Shown piece after piece: positions 22,473 to 30,929 of a stretch of DNA of 64,000 nucleotides (its first letter is position 1; the number at the start of each line of letters is the position of its first letter). A model generated the notes under the pieces. It was not told where the DNA came from and searched no databases. It saw only the letters and a list, made by a program, of their open reading frames with translations. Where the stretch lies: assembly GCF_004793885.1 (NCBI RefSeq), contig NZ_SRYG01000007.1:41601-105600 (forward strand), read 5' to 3'. A program made the position numbers and the translations under genes. The stretch is from Dubosiella muris. Its GTDB lineage: Bacteria; Bacillota_I; Bacilli_A; Erysipelotrichales; Erysipelotrichaceae.

Positions 22473-24458
22473 TTAAAAATTTAAATATTTATTCCTCAAT
22501 GTTAGCTTCAAAGATGCATTCGTCAAGATTTGTTGTTTCGCTTTTTCTATATAATCATTATCAAGTTCCTTATTCGCAAGTCCTTTTGATATTTCTTTTT
22601 TCAAATTACAAATCAACAATAGTTTCTCATAATCCCTTTCTTGAATGATTTCTTTAATTTCTAATATCTTAGATTCATATACACCCTCTATATTAAAATT
22701 TGTAATCTCCTGCAAATTGGATTTCATCCTTTCTAAAGAACTATCTTCTTCTATTTTTTGAGTGGCTAATTTCTCATCAATTGCAGTTTTGGTACTCGTT
22801 AATGCTATTCTTTCTATTTTTTTTTCTACAATAGAGAAAAACTTATTTTTAAATTCTTTTATCCTATCGCTATAGTCTTGCGGAAAAAATATCTTCAGCA
22901 CACCATTTAAAACGCTATCGTCTAGTAATAGCATTTCAATTTCATTAACCGGAATAACTACTATATTATTACTTTGGGCATTCTCTATATATCCCTTCGA
23001 ATGATTATCTCCATCAATTATTCCATACGCTTCAGCATTTAACCATGTCATTTTAGATAAAACGCTTCGATATCTCACAACTTCATGATGTCCTCCCACT
23101 GGAATAATAGTATATTTTTCTCCCAAAATAGCTCGGTAGATATAATAATCTAAGCTTGATTTATCATCTCCTTCGCAAAACACGATTGGTTTATTGCTAC
23201 CCAATATCTCTGTCATTAATGTTTGAGGAAGTTCAAAGTTATTATCTAAAAAATCAAATTCCCATTTATTAGGGTATTCGAACTCTTTGATCCAAGCAAT
23301 TTGAATTCCATTTCTTCCAAGAACAAAGTCAATTGAATGAGTAATAAAAATAAACTGGCAATCCTTCCTTTCTTCTAATAACAAATCCCATAAAGTATTC
23401 GTTAAAGAAGGATTTAAATATGTTTCAGGTTCATCTACAACAATAAAGCTATCTTTTTTAGCCATTAGAACACTCATGATATAATATAAAACTGACTTTT
23501 CTCCTTCAGAAAGTCCATTCACATGGTAATGTTTATCTCCTTTTTCACAAAATAAATGTTGGAAGGACTCTGGATTATATTTCAATTGAATATTAGGAAA
23601 AAGTGTATTAAAAATCCTTCTTGTTTTATCAAAGACAGTTTTATCATTCTCAGATTTAATTCCTTTATCATGACATTCCGTTAAATATGAAACATGATTT
23701 GCTCCCATAGCTATAATTAATTTAGTAAACTGATTATTTTGAAAACAGAAATACTCATAATCATTAAACGTTTTGCTTTTGTTAATATTATTTTCTAGCA
23801 ACATTTTCTCTAAATCTAACATTCTTGTAGTCAACACATTTGAATCATTCAATGAAAAGAATAAATTTTTTTGTGCTGGAATAACCGAGATATATTGCTT
23901 ATCTTCACCTTTTAAAGCATTTGCCAAACTTGTCTTTCCACTTCCGTTACCGCCGATTAAAACAATATCATTCTTATATTTCGAAAAATCTTGTAACAAA
24001 ATTATACTTGCAAAGATTTTAGATAAATCCTCGTAATATAATAACTCGTAAAATATATATTGATTTCCAAATACTAACAGTTCTGAATCATTAGATGATA
24101 GAAGATTATTTTCATTTTGCATATAATCTGATTGTAAATATTGATTATACAGTAATATACATTCATCTATCAAATTATTCATATGTTTGCTCAACATATT
24201 TTCTTTTACAATATCTAAATTAATTAAAGAATTTAAGAACTCGATTTGTCTATTTACATAACCACAATCATTTTTATAGAGTTCATCAAATCTATCTTCG
24301 GAATAAATTACTGGCTTCCCATTTACATTATCCGTCGTTCTCAATTTGAAAGTGTCTAAATAAAATCCTTTTAAAATATCATAATTATCGTTCAAATACT
24401 TCTTATACGCCTCCCAATAGTATTGGATTTTATTTAATTGCTGTTTTTTATCTTCCAT
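22473..24458 (-). CDS. ABC-type ATPase fused to DUF4435 (TOPRIM-like), candidate phage-defence protein
   Basis: 661 residues. The ATPase half has Walker A GGNGSGKTS (about 169-177), ABC-type signature LSEGEKS (316-322), Walker B FIVVDEPETYL (338-348) and the ITHS switch (372-375). The C-terminal half matches DUF4435/TOPRIM: VFCEGDDKSSLDYYIYRAILG (426-446) with the first acidic site, IDGDN (481-485) with the Asp pair, then IPVNEIEMLLL. The same two modules form AriA and AriB in PARIS anti-phage systems, and fused versions are known, so this is a PARIS-like candidate; the role is inferred. The ATG at 24458 has AGGTGA upstream. It follows a 165-aa gene by 32 nt and lies in the AT-rich island next to a brxL remnant. 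Confidence 0.8.
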   Translation of the reverse strand: MEDKKQQLNKIQYYWEAYKKYLNDNYDILKGFYLDTFKLRTTDNVNGKPVIYSEDRFDELYKNDCGYVNRQIEFLNSLINLDIVKENMLSKHMNNLIDECILLYNQYLQSDYMQNENNLLSSNDSELLVFGNQYIFYELLYYEDLSKIFASIILLQDFSKYKNDIVLIGGNGSGKTSLANALKGEDKQYISVIPAQKNLFFSLNDSNVLTTRMLDLEKMLLENNINKSKTFNDYEYFCFQNNQFTKLIIAMGANHVSYLTECHDKGIKSENDKTVFDKTRRIFNTLFPNIQLKYNPESFQHLFCEKGDKHYHVNGLSEGEKSVLYYIMSVLMAKKDSFIVVDEPETYLNPSLTNTLWDLLLEERKDCQFIFITHSIDFVLGRNGIQIAWIKEFEYPNKWEFDFLDNNFELPQTLMTEILGSNKPIVFCEGDDKSSLDYYIYRAILGEKYTIIPVGGHHEVVRYRSVLSKMTWLNAEAYGIIDGDNHSKGYIENAQSNNIVVIPVNEIEMLLLDDSVLNGVLKIFFPQDYSDRIKEFKNKFFSIVEKKIERIALTSTKTAIDEKLATQKIEEDSSLERMKSNLQEITNFNIEGVYESKILEIKEIIQERDYEKLLLICNLKKEISKGLANKELDNDYIEKAKQQILTNASLKLTLRNKYLNF

Positions 24459-24490
24459 TTTCTTCACCTATGTATCACTTTTATAATCTA

Positions 24491-24988
24491 TCATTTTTTG
24501 ATTGATTTATTTTTATTTCCTTTTGGTCCCAGATTGCGAATAGCTTGAGCGCAAATCTCTGTTAACGGTTCGCCAATAGCTGCTTTATAATTAAATCCAA
24601 GCAATTGCATTGTTTTAAGAGTATCGACAGTTATCAACTCTTTAATTTGTTCAAAACTATTAAGTTGATCATTTTCATCAAATTCTCCAAATTTTTTAAA
24701 AATATCTAATGCTTTCGTAATTGTAGCCTGTAAATGTTTTATATCTTCTTCACTAATATTAATTCTCTCTACTTCCGATCTATACTCTTGTGCAATATGT
24801 ACTGCTTCTTCTCTCTCGGTAAGTAATTCGCTGATTATTTCATCATATGCATTACGAATATCTTCAATATTTTTTTCGTTTTTTATTACTTTAACTCTTT
24901 TTCTTACAGCCGAAGCAGTCCCTTTTACAGCCATTTTTCCAAGTTCTACGCCTAATTCAGCTATATGTTGAGCATATAAATCATCCAT
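24491..24988 (-). CDS. Unknown 165-aa helical protein, partner of the ATPase-DUF4435 gene
   Basis: Hydrophilic and predicted mostly helical. The basic N-terminal third (SAVRKRVKVIKNEKNIEDI) precedes a long helix (AYDEIISELLTEREEAVHIA) and a C-terminal segment (MQLLGFNYKAAIGEPLTEICAQAI). There is no signal peptide or membrane segment. AAGGAG lies upstream of the ATG. It is encoded 32 nt before the ATPase gene on the same strand, in the same AT-rich codon style, so the two probably form one operon and may act together. I do not recognise the family. It could be a sensor, trigger or assembly partner in a defence system. Confidence 0.7.
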   Translation of the reverse strand: MDDLYAQHIAELGVELGKMAVKGTASAVRKRVKVIKNEKNIEDIRNAYDEIISELLTEREEAVHIAQEYRSEVERINISEEDIKHLQATITKALDIFKKFGEFDENDQLNSFEQIKELITVDTLKTMQLLGFNYKAAIGEPLTEICAQAIRNLGPKGNKNKSIKK

Positions 24989-25005
24989 TTTTTTCTTTCT
25001 CCTTC

Positions 25006-25254
25006 TTATTTATCAAAATACTCCAACTCTTTTAATGACAAGCCTTTTACTAGGATTTGCTTATCCTTTTCTTCAATTGGTTTTAATTTCTCTAGTGCTT
25101 TAAAATAATCGAGATCACCAAAAATGCTATTATTTGAAGCACTGACTAAAATCATCTTCCATTCCGTTACTCCGTCAACATGTCGGTCTTTCGGTAAGCC
25201 CGCATCTGTATCTTCGATTAGAATAAGGTCCCCTTGTTTTCCTTTTAAATAAAC
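25006..25254 (-). pseudogene. C-terminal gene remnant upstream of the two-gene defence unit
   Basis: The minus strand is open from a TGA at 25255-25257 to TAA at 25006-25008. It reads VYLKGKQGDLILIEDTDAGL, then GVTEWKMILVSASNNSIFGD and KQILVKGLSLKELEYFDK, 83 codons with protein-like composition. No start codon precedes the conserved-looking part. The ribosome site of the downstream 165-aa gene immediately follows its stop, so this may be the tail of an original first gene of the same operon. The family is not recognised. Confidence 0.5.
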
Positions 25255-25262
25255 TCATAACA

Positions 25263-25933
25263 TCAACACACAAACGGAATCAAATGGTATTTTACTTTCC
25301 GCTCGTACTCTTTATATCCATCTGATATTTTTTATAATATCTTCGTTTTATTCTCGATTCGCTTCACCAGAATGAGAGGATAGGTCAAAAAAATCAGAAA
25401 TGAATATGAAGAACCGAGGACTAATAGCATTGATAAGAACAAGAACACGGTTATCATATACATCGGATGTCGAACAATCCCATATAACCCGGCATCAATG
25501 ACTTTTTGATTTTTTTGACCTTCAATGATGGGGGATAAATATATATTCTCTCTTAATACTTCCGCATCAAAAGATACAATCCAAAGAAAAAGAGGGTTCC
25601 AAATCAAATTACCCAGTTTGGCAAAATCAACCATTGATAACGCACATTCAACCCGGCAATCGTAAAGCCAGCCACAAACATGACTCCACTCAATACGATC
25701 GTTGTTCTTTGTTCCAATTTTTCTTCTTTTACCTTCAGCCGTTTAGCAAGTAACATGGGATTTTTAACTATTATAACAAATCCTGCAATAAACATTGAGA
25801 TAAACAAAACCCCTATAAATAGTTAACCATTACAATAACCGGATGTTCTGGCACATCCAAATCAAAATCCTATTACTAGAAGCACTCCAGCTACAAAACG
25901 AACTAAGCCTCTTATCAATAATTTTGTTTTCAT
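25263..25933 (-). pseudogene. Decayed isoprenylcysteine methyltransferase-family gene
   Basis: Pieces of one membrane methyltransferase (ICMT/PEMT type) are spread over two frames. They are MKTKLLIRGLVRFVAGVLL after an ATG at 25933, then a garbled 40-base zone, then the FISMFIAGFVIIVKNPMLL to LILPNWVI segment. After a frameshift near 25605-25634 come EVLRENIYLSPIIEGQ and GLYGIVRHPMYM, the conserved family motif. A TAA at 25332-25334 then interrupts, and GYKEYERKVKYHLIPF to TGA at 25263 is the normal family tail. At least three disabling lesions are visible, so no functional product is expected. Confidence 0.85.
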
Positions 25934-25937
25934 CTTC

Positions 25938-27152
25938 TTATTCCACAATTGAAATTCCCGAATCAGCAAACACGCCATTCACCTGCTCATCAAGCCACTG
26001 TTTTGTAAACAACGTCGAATACTGCCGCTGCGAATGCGCCTGCGCCAGCTGTTCCGTATAGTCTTTCAACGGATAAATGTGAAAGTTCGTGTACTCCCCC
26101 TCAAAATGATTCACGATCGGAATGATTTGCGGATCCAGCACTTCCACCTGTTTTTCACCCGTCTTCTTCAACGTAAACTGCGCAATCGCGCCCACTTCGT
26201 ACATATCCTGAAACGTCTCGTCGGCCCGGTCCACCAAATACGCCGAAGAAATCAAATTACCCAGCGAATAAAAGCACAACGTCTTGTTACCATTGGCCCC
26301 CGTCAACCAGGTCGCCGACTGAATCGTGTGTGGATGGTTGCCCACGATCACATCGGCTCCCGCGTCCGCGATCTGCTGCGAAAGCACGGTCTGCGCCTCG
26401 TTCAATTCATACGTAAACTCCGTGCCCCAATGCATGCACACAATGACGCAATCGCTTTGCGCCTTCGCTTTGGCGATATCGTCCATCAACACCGCGATCC
26501 TGTCGCTGTACGCGTCCCAGAAAATATTGACCCGCCAGTCCGTATCCGCCGGCTGGTTCGTCGCGTATGTCCACGAAACGACACCGATCCGGATCCCGTT
26601 CACATCCGCGAACGATACAGCGTCCCGCTCTTCCGGTGACAAAAACGCCCCCGTATGGCCAATGGACTGCGCGTCCAGATTTTGAATCGTCTTCTCCAAT
26701 CCTTCCACGCTGCGATCCATCGCGTGGTTGTTGGCCAGCGTCACGTATTCAATCGAATTGTCCTTCATGTTTTTTGCCGTCTCTGCCGGCGCGTTAAAAC
26801 AATAATCCGCGCCCGCCAAACCAAGCGCCTCTCCCGCGATTGGCACTTCCAGATTCGCCAGCGTCCAGTCGTCGTTGGCAAAATACGGCGAAAGATCCGC
26901 CATATAGTCGCCCCAGCCTCCATTGCCAAACGCGTTCACGAAGCCATCCTCCAGCAGCAAATCCCCCGTCACCGTGATCCGCGCCGTATCCGCCGGTTCT
27001 TCTTTTTGCTCGACCACATCCTCGTTCTTCGCCGTTGTCAAACGGGAAGAAACAAACGCGTGGACTCCCCAAACGATCCCGCCCGTCAACGCGAGCGCAA
27101 CCCCCGCAACCAGCGCGATTCTTCCTTTGTGTATTTTTCTTTTTCTCTTCAT
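25938..27152 (-). CDS. CapA-family (poly-gamma-glutamate synthesis-like) metallophosphatase
   Basis: 404-residue membrane-anchored protein of the PGA_cap family, a calcineurin-like fold linked to poly-gamma-glutamate anchoring or other envelope functions. A basic start and one hydrophobic segment (about 12-33) anchor it. Conserved blocks are ITVTGDLLLEDG, LANLEVPIAG, LANNHAMDRS, CMHWGTEF and VGNHPHTIQ, which together supply the metal-binding residues. The ATG at 27152 has AAGGAAAGG upstream and is preferred over an ATG 24 nt earlier. No capB or capC lies nearby, so true poly-glutamate synthesis is unlikely. It lies 23 nt after the yolD-like gene. Confidence 0.88.
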   Translation of the reverse strand: MKRKRKIHKGRIALVAGVALALTGGIVWGVHAFVSSRLTTAKNEDVVEQKEEPADTARITVTGDLLLEDGFVNAFGNGGWGDYMADLSPYFANDDWTLANLEVPIAGEALGLAGADYCFNAPAETAKNMKDNSIEYVTLANNHAMDRSVEGLEKTIQNLDAQSIGHTGAFLSPEERDAVSFADVNGIRIGVVSWTYATNQPADTDWRVNIFWDAYSDRIAVLMDDIAKAKAQSDCVIVCMHWGTEFTYELNEAQTVLSQQIADAGADVIVGNHPHTIQSATWLTGANGNKTLCFYSLGNLISSAYLVDRADETFQDMYEVGAIAQFTLKKTGEKQVEVLDPQIIPIVNHFEGEYTNFHIYPLKDYTEQLAQAHSQRQYSTLFTKQWLDEQVNGVFADSGISIVE

Positions 27153-27175
27153 GGATAAAAACCTTTCCTTATCCA

Positions 27176-27532
27176 TTATAAGATCGGTTCCGTTTCGTTT
27201 TCAATCCTCGACTTTTCCACAATCTCCATCTCCACCACCTTCAGCAAGTCGATTTTCCGTTTCACGATATCAATACGACGTTCTTCCAGGCAAAAACGCG
27301 ACACCATCCCTGTCACTTCCACAAACACATCCTCGCTTTGAAACACGACCCGCAGTACATCGCCAACCCGCACTTGCGCCAGCGTCACATCCAGCTGCTC
27401 CCGCTCATCCTCCGAAAGAACGCGCGGGGGCACGATCACTTTTTCCTGCTGCGCCAGCAAATCCCGGAAGCCAGCCAGCGCGTCAAACGACTGAAAGAGC
27501 TGCGCCCGGGCCGCGCGGTTGCCCTTATTCAT
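27176..27532 (-). CDS. YolD-like protein paired with Y-family polymerase
   Basis: 118-residue YolD-type protein: an N-terminal region with RAQLFQSFDALAGFRDLLAQQ, and a beta-rich core with VGDVLRVVFQSEDVFVEVTGMVSRF and RIDIVKRKIDLLKVVEM. YolD-like genes are commonly encoded next to UvrX/YqjW-type polymerases in Bacillota. The ATG lies within an 8-nt overlap with the polymerase stop (ATGAATAA), so translation is coupled. The longer upstream frame would lie wholly inside the polymerase gene and is rejected. Confidence 0.85.
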   Translation of the reverse strand: MNKGNRAARAQLFQSFDALAGFRDLLAQQEKVIVPPRVLSEDEREQLDVTLAQVRVGDVLRVVFQSEDVFVEVTGMVSRFCLEERRIDIVKRKIDLLKVVEMEIVEKSRIENETEPIL

Positions 27533-28778
27533 GATGGCCTCCAATGAGCGTGTTTCGCGTTTTCGCTGTCGCTTTTTCCAATGCGTCCGTTCCCCGCCAT
27601 ATCGCGTTGCGACCATATTTCTGTTTGATCTCCACAAGAACTTCCTGCATTTTTTTCTCCTTTTCCAACGCGTCCACATCCGTGAACAAATCCCATTGCT
27701 CCATTTCTTCCTCGCAAAGATGTCCAAACGAAAGCCATAACCGGCGAATAGGACGATCCTTTTTTACGATTCGCCAAAACAAACCGACGCATTGCTCCCG
27801 CAGCACGCGGTAGGAGCTAGTCAAAACAGCCAGCGTTTGACTGCCATGGGAGGAAGAGCCGGCCCCTTTCGCATAGCCAATACCTAAAGAAAGATGCCCC
27901 GTCACCAAATGCCGTTCCGTCAGCTTCAAAACATTGTCATCCACCATTTCCTTAACAACCGTCAACGCGTCTTCCGCGTTGTATTCCTCGAATAAAATTT
28001 GCGACGCGGAAAGACTATGCGAACGGGGGACATATCGCTTGATATCCGCGATCTCCACTGGTTCGCGTCCCCACGCGTGGTCGATCAAATATTCCGCGTT
28101 GACGCCAAATTCCTTATATAAAATTTCAGGATCGCACCGCGTCACGCCATACAAATCGTAAATTCCATGCTGTTCCAGCCGTCTGGCAATGCCCCGGCCA
28201 ATCATCCAAAAATCCGTCAAAGGCCGATGATGCCACAACGCCTCGCAAAACCGCCGCCGATCCAAAACACCGATTCCTTCGGGATCGTGTTTCGCCATGA
28301 TATCCAGCGCGACTTTCGCCAAAAACAAATTCGTGCCAATCCCGCACGTCGCGACGATTCGTGTCGACGCGTAAATATCCGCAATCATCATTTGCGCGAT
28401 TTGTTTGGCGTTCTTTCGATACATTCGCTGGTACGATGTCACATCCACAAACGCCTCGTCAATCGAATACACATGGACATCGTCGCTGGAAACATACTTT
28501 AACAAGATTTTGTAAATTCTTGCCGAATACTCCATGTAGCGCTTCATCCGCGGTCTGACCGCGATATACGGCACCGTCTTCGGAATCTCAAACAGCCTGC
28601 CCCGGCTTTTCACGCCAAAGCGCTTGATGGCCGGCGTGGCCGCCAGCGTAATCGCGCCAGGGCCTCTGGAGGCGTCCGCCACGACCAGGTTGACCGCAAA
28701 CGGATCCCAGCCCCGGTCCGCGCACTCCACCGAAGCGTAAAACGATTTTAAGTCGATACATAAATACACTTTATCCAT
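27525..28778 (-). CDS. Y-family DNA polymerase (UvrX/YqjW-like)
   Basis: 417-residue translesion DNA polymerase. The catalytic acidic residues are in LCIDLKSFYASVE (D9) and VYSIDEAFVDVT. The helix-hairpin-helix region is seen at FWMIGRGIARRLEQHGIYDLYGV, and the little-finger domain follows (about 240-345) before a C-terminal tail that ends in GGHHE. The sequence matches the SOS-inducible or plasmid/phage-type UvrX group rather than DinB, supported by the coupled yolD-like gene downstream. No LexA box of the usual Gram-positive type was seen in the 90-base upstream region. Confidence 0.9.
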   Translation of the reverse strand: MDKVYLCIDLKSFYASVECADRGWDPFAVNLVVADASRGPGAITLAATPAIKRFGVKSRGRLFEIPKTVPYIAVRPRMKRYMEYSARIYKILLKYVSSDDVHVYSIDEAFVDVTSYQRMYRKNAKQIAQMMIADIYASTRIVATCGIGTNLFLAKVALDIMAKHDPEGIGVLDRRRFCEALWHHRPLTDFWMIGRGIARRLEQHGIYDLYGVTRCDPEILYKEFGVNAEYLIDHAWGREPVEIADIKRYVPRSHSLSASQILFEEYNAEDALTVVKEMVDDNVLKLTERHLVTGHLSLGIGYAKGAGSSSHGSQTLAVLTSSYRVLREQCVGLFWRIVKKDRPIRRLWLSFGHLCEEEMEQWDLFTDVDALEKEKKMQEVLVEIKQKYGRNAIWRGTDALEKATAKTRNTLIGGHHE

Positions 28779-28848
28779 ATTTCCACGATCCTTTTCTTTA
28801 TATTATCAAAAAATATGGATTTTATAAATATAAATACAGAAATAATCA

Positions 28849-28874
28849 TAAAAAGAAGGCGATTCAAAGCCTTC
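28849..28874 (-). terminator. Terminator of the HAD gene
   Basis: GAAGGC/GCCTTC stem with an 8-nt loop is followed on the minus strand by TTTTTAT. Confidence 0.75.
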
Positions 28875-28898
28875 CTGTATTTTTCAACCCTTTCGATT

Positions 28899-29576
28899 TC
28901 ACCGAATTGTCTTGTTCGCCTCCAAAATCGGCGGCACTTCCAATACGCTCGATACCATCCAATACGATTGTTCCATTTCCCTTCCCTTTTTTAAATGAGC
29001 CCGATTGACCCATATCTTCCGCCAGCCAAGCTTGCTTGCCGGCACGATATCCCACCAATACCCTTTGGCGATATGAAAATGCTCCCTGGTCCTCAAATCA
29101 AATTTTTGTTCGGCCATTTGAAAAAAGCGCAAATCCGGCTTGTAGCACTTTGTATTTTCCGCCACCAGCCAGTCATCAAACCAATGTTCCAGCGCTTCCA
29201 CATACCAACGCATCATCTGGTGCGTCGTATTCGACAAAAGAACGAGTTCATACCCCATTTCTTTGAGGACGCGAAGGGCAGCCAGCACATCCGGGAACGG
29301 TTGAAACGTTTTATGAACCAGAATCACCCGCTCATATTGCGAAGCAAACCCATCGCAATTCATTTCCATATCGCAATACGTAAGAGCCTGCAAAAGCAAT
29401 TCGTCATACTTCATAAAAGATTCCCCATACATGAGCCGATCCTCGTAGCTTGAAAAAATATGGATCGCCTTTTCGCTAGACAACCCCTGTTCTTTCGCGA
29501 TCTGGCCAATCAAACCATACAAAGGGGACGGATCCAACAGCGTTCCATAGCAATCAAAAGTCAAAATTTTCTTCAT
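28899..29576 (-). CDS. HAD-superfamily hydrolase (haloacid dehalogenase-like)
   Basis: 225-residue soluble phosphatase-like protein. Motif I is ILTFDCYGTLLDPS (nucleophile D8), motif II is ELVLLSNTTHQM, motif III includes KCYKPDLRFF, and motif IV is seen at HIAKGYWWDIVPASKLGWRKIWVNR. The helical cap lies between residues 15 and 90. The substrate is unknown. The ATG at 29576 has GGGAG and AGGAG upstream; the longer frame would run through the terminator of the next gene and is rejected. It is a single-gene unit. Confidence 0.85.
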   Translation of the reverse strand: MKKILTFDCYGTLLDPSPLYGLIGQIAKEQGLSSEKAIHIFSSYEDRLMYGESFMKYDELLLQALTYCDMEMNCDGFASQYERVILVHKTFQPFPDVLAALRVLKEMGYELVLLSNTTHQMMRWYVEALEHWFDDWLVAENTKCYKPDLRFFQMAEQKFDLRTREHFHIAKGYWWDIVPASKLGWRKIWVNRAHLKKGREMEQSYWMVSSVLEVPPILEANKTIR

Positions 29577-29615
29577 AATCCACTCCCGTATTTCTCCTGA
29601 TTTCATTTTACCATT

Positions 29616-29644
29616 AAAAAACCGAAGCTCTGCAAAACTTCGGT
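29616..29644 (-). terminator. Terminator of the apiose-like sugar operon
   Basis: ACCGAAG/CTTCGGT stem (29621-29627 and 29638-29644) is followed on the minus strand by TTTTTAAT. Confidence 0.85.
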
Positions 29645-29677
29645 CAAGAGAAAAAGAAAGTAAATTCACAAAACCAG

Positions 29678-30928
29678 TCAACGCTCCAAAATCACGAGCA
29701 CGTCGCGATGGAACGGATGCATCGGAAGCGTATCCGTATCCTCAGTAAATTCGTTGATCGAAATATAGCGCGTTTCCAAGTCGACGATCGTTTCTTTGTA
29801 CCCTTTTAGCGAAATCGTCGTCTTCAACGCGATATTGTATGGAACATACAACGCGTAGCCATTGCTCGTTTTCGCCACCCGGACCCGCTCGTTTTCCTTG
29901 GCTAGTAGCGTCTCATCCGGCACCAAGTCGTACAAATCGTACAAACCGATCAAATACGCCATATAGCCATAGTCCCAGGCCCCCTGGAAATGAATCGCCT
30001 CCTGCCATGGCTTTGGCGTGGCGAATCCCTCGCCAATCGAGGAGCCAAACGTCGTTCCTGCCAAATGCCAGCTGTATATTCCGGCCGCTCCGTACGTGAT
30101 GCCGGCTCCGGCGCCCGAAAGCACGCTTTCCCACGCCGCCCGGACAATATCCTCCCGGTGCCAGCGTCCGCTTTTGCCGCCCGAAAAGCCCATCTCCTCA
30201 TAACAAGGCTCGCTGTTGATCAGCGGCTTGCCCGGATATTTTTCCATCATCTCCAAAGCGAGCTTGTACGGCATCGCCAAGTCGTTGTGGTTGTGGCCGC
30301 TTTGATACCACAGAAGATCCAGATTTTGCTCCAGTTCTTTCGGAATGTACGTGTAGCGGCCTTTGATATGCGTCGTATACAGACAATCCGGCGCGAGCTG
30401 CCGCAAACGGTTCGCCGCCTCGACATAATACGATTCGCAAAGCGGCGTGTTGAAATCTGTATCCCCGCTAATCACGTAAATCGGATCGAACTTCGTAAAC
30501 GTTTCATGCACTTTGTCGACATAGGACTCGATCGCCTCAAACGGCATCGTCCCTTTGGCGTAAAATTTGCTCGCCCACGTGTCGGGCACATAGTTGCACC
30601 ACAAGACGACAAGCGCCAGTTCAAACCCGTATTCCTTCGCGACGGCGCACAACTTGGCCGCATGGTCGAAATACGCGTCGTTCAAATGAAAGTAGTCCCA
30701 CTTGCCATCCACTTCCAAAAACGGATCATACCGAAGAGAAGTCGGCGAGGCGTCCCACTGCGGCAAAATATTGATTTGCAGCGCGTTGAACCCTTGCTCC
30801 TTTCGCTTTCGCAAATAATAGATCCAGTCCTCGTCGGTAATGTTCGTAAACGCCGACCAGCACGTGTCCGCCAAGTAGAAGAACGGCTTTCCATCTTTTA
30901 AAAGATTGGTCTTTGTCGCTTTCAGCAT
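29678..30928 (-). CDS. DUF4038 apiosidase-like glycoside hydrolase (GH140-like)
   Basis: 416-residue TIM-barrel glycosidase. The N-terminus GKPFFYLADTCWSAFTNIT and FNALQINILPQWD are typical of the apiosidase-like DUF4038 domain, whose characterised relatives (GH140) release apiose from plant pectin RG-II. GDTDFNTP and INSEPCYEEMG hold candidate catalytic acids. A small C-terminal beta domain (about 335-416) is present. There is no signal peptide, so it should act on an imported oligosaccharide. It is the last gene of the seven-gene operon and begins 1 nt after the isomerase stop. Apiose specificity is inferred from family and context. Confidence 0.82.
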   Translation of the reverse strand: MLKATKTNLLKDGKPFFYLADTCWSAFTNITDEDWIYYLRKRKEQGFNALQINILPQWDASPTSLRYDPFLEVDGKWDYFHLNDAYFDHAAKLCAVAKEYGFELALVVLWCNYVPDTWASKFYAKGTMPFEAIESYVDKVHETFTKFDPIYVISGDTDFNTPLCESYYVEAANRLRQLAPDCLYTTHIKGRYTYIPKELEQNLDLLWYQSGHNHNDLAMPYKLALEMMEKYPGKPLINSEPCYEEMGFSGGKSGRWHREDIVRAAWESVLSGAGAGITYGAAGIYSWHLAGTTFGSSIGEGFATPKPWQEAIHFQGAWDYGYMAYLIGLYDLYDLVPDETLLAKENERVRVAKTSNGYALYVPYNIALKTTISLKGYKETIVDLETRYISINEFTEDTDTLPMHPFHRDVLVILER

Positions 30929-30929
30929 C

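Larger units (their letters stand above)
18780..25935. other. AT-rich acquired island with defence genes and gene remnants
   Basis: From just after the RpiR gene to the end of the CapA-like gene the base composition drops visibly and codons become A/T-ending, most strongly at 22.4-25.9 kb. The stretch holds at least four broken genes, an IS21-like end and no housekeeping gene. The flanks are ordinary moderately high-GC genes. No direct-repeat att site, integrase or tRNA was found at the edges, so the mode of entry is unknown. Confidence 0.7.

Noticed and set aside
25938-27152. Poly-gamma-glutamate capsule locus
   Set aside because: Only the CapA-like protein is present; no capB, capC or capD genes lie nearby.
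29577-29681. N-terminal extension of the HAD gene
   Set aside because: It would be translated from the terminator of the preceding operon and lacks family similarity; the ATG at 29576 has ribosome sites.
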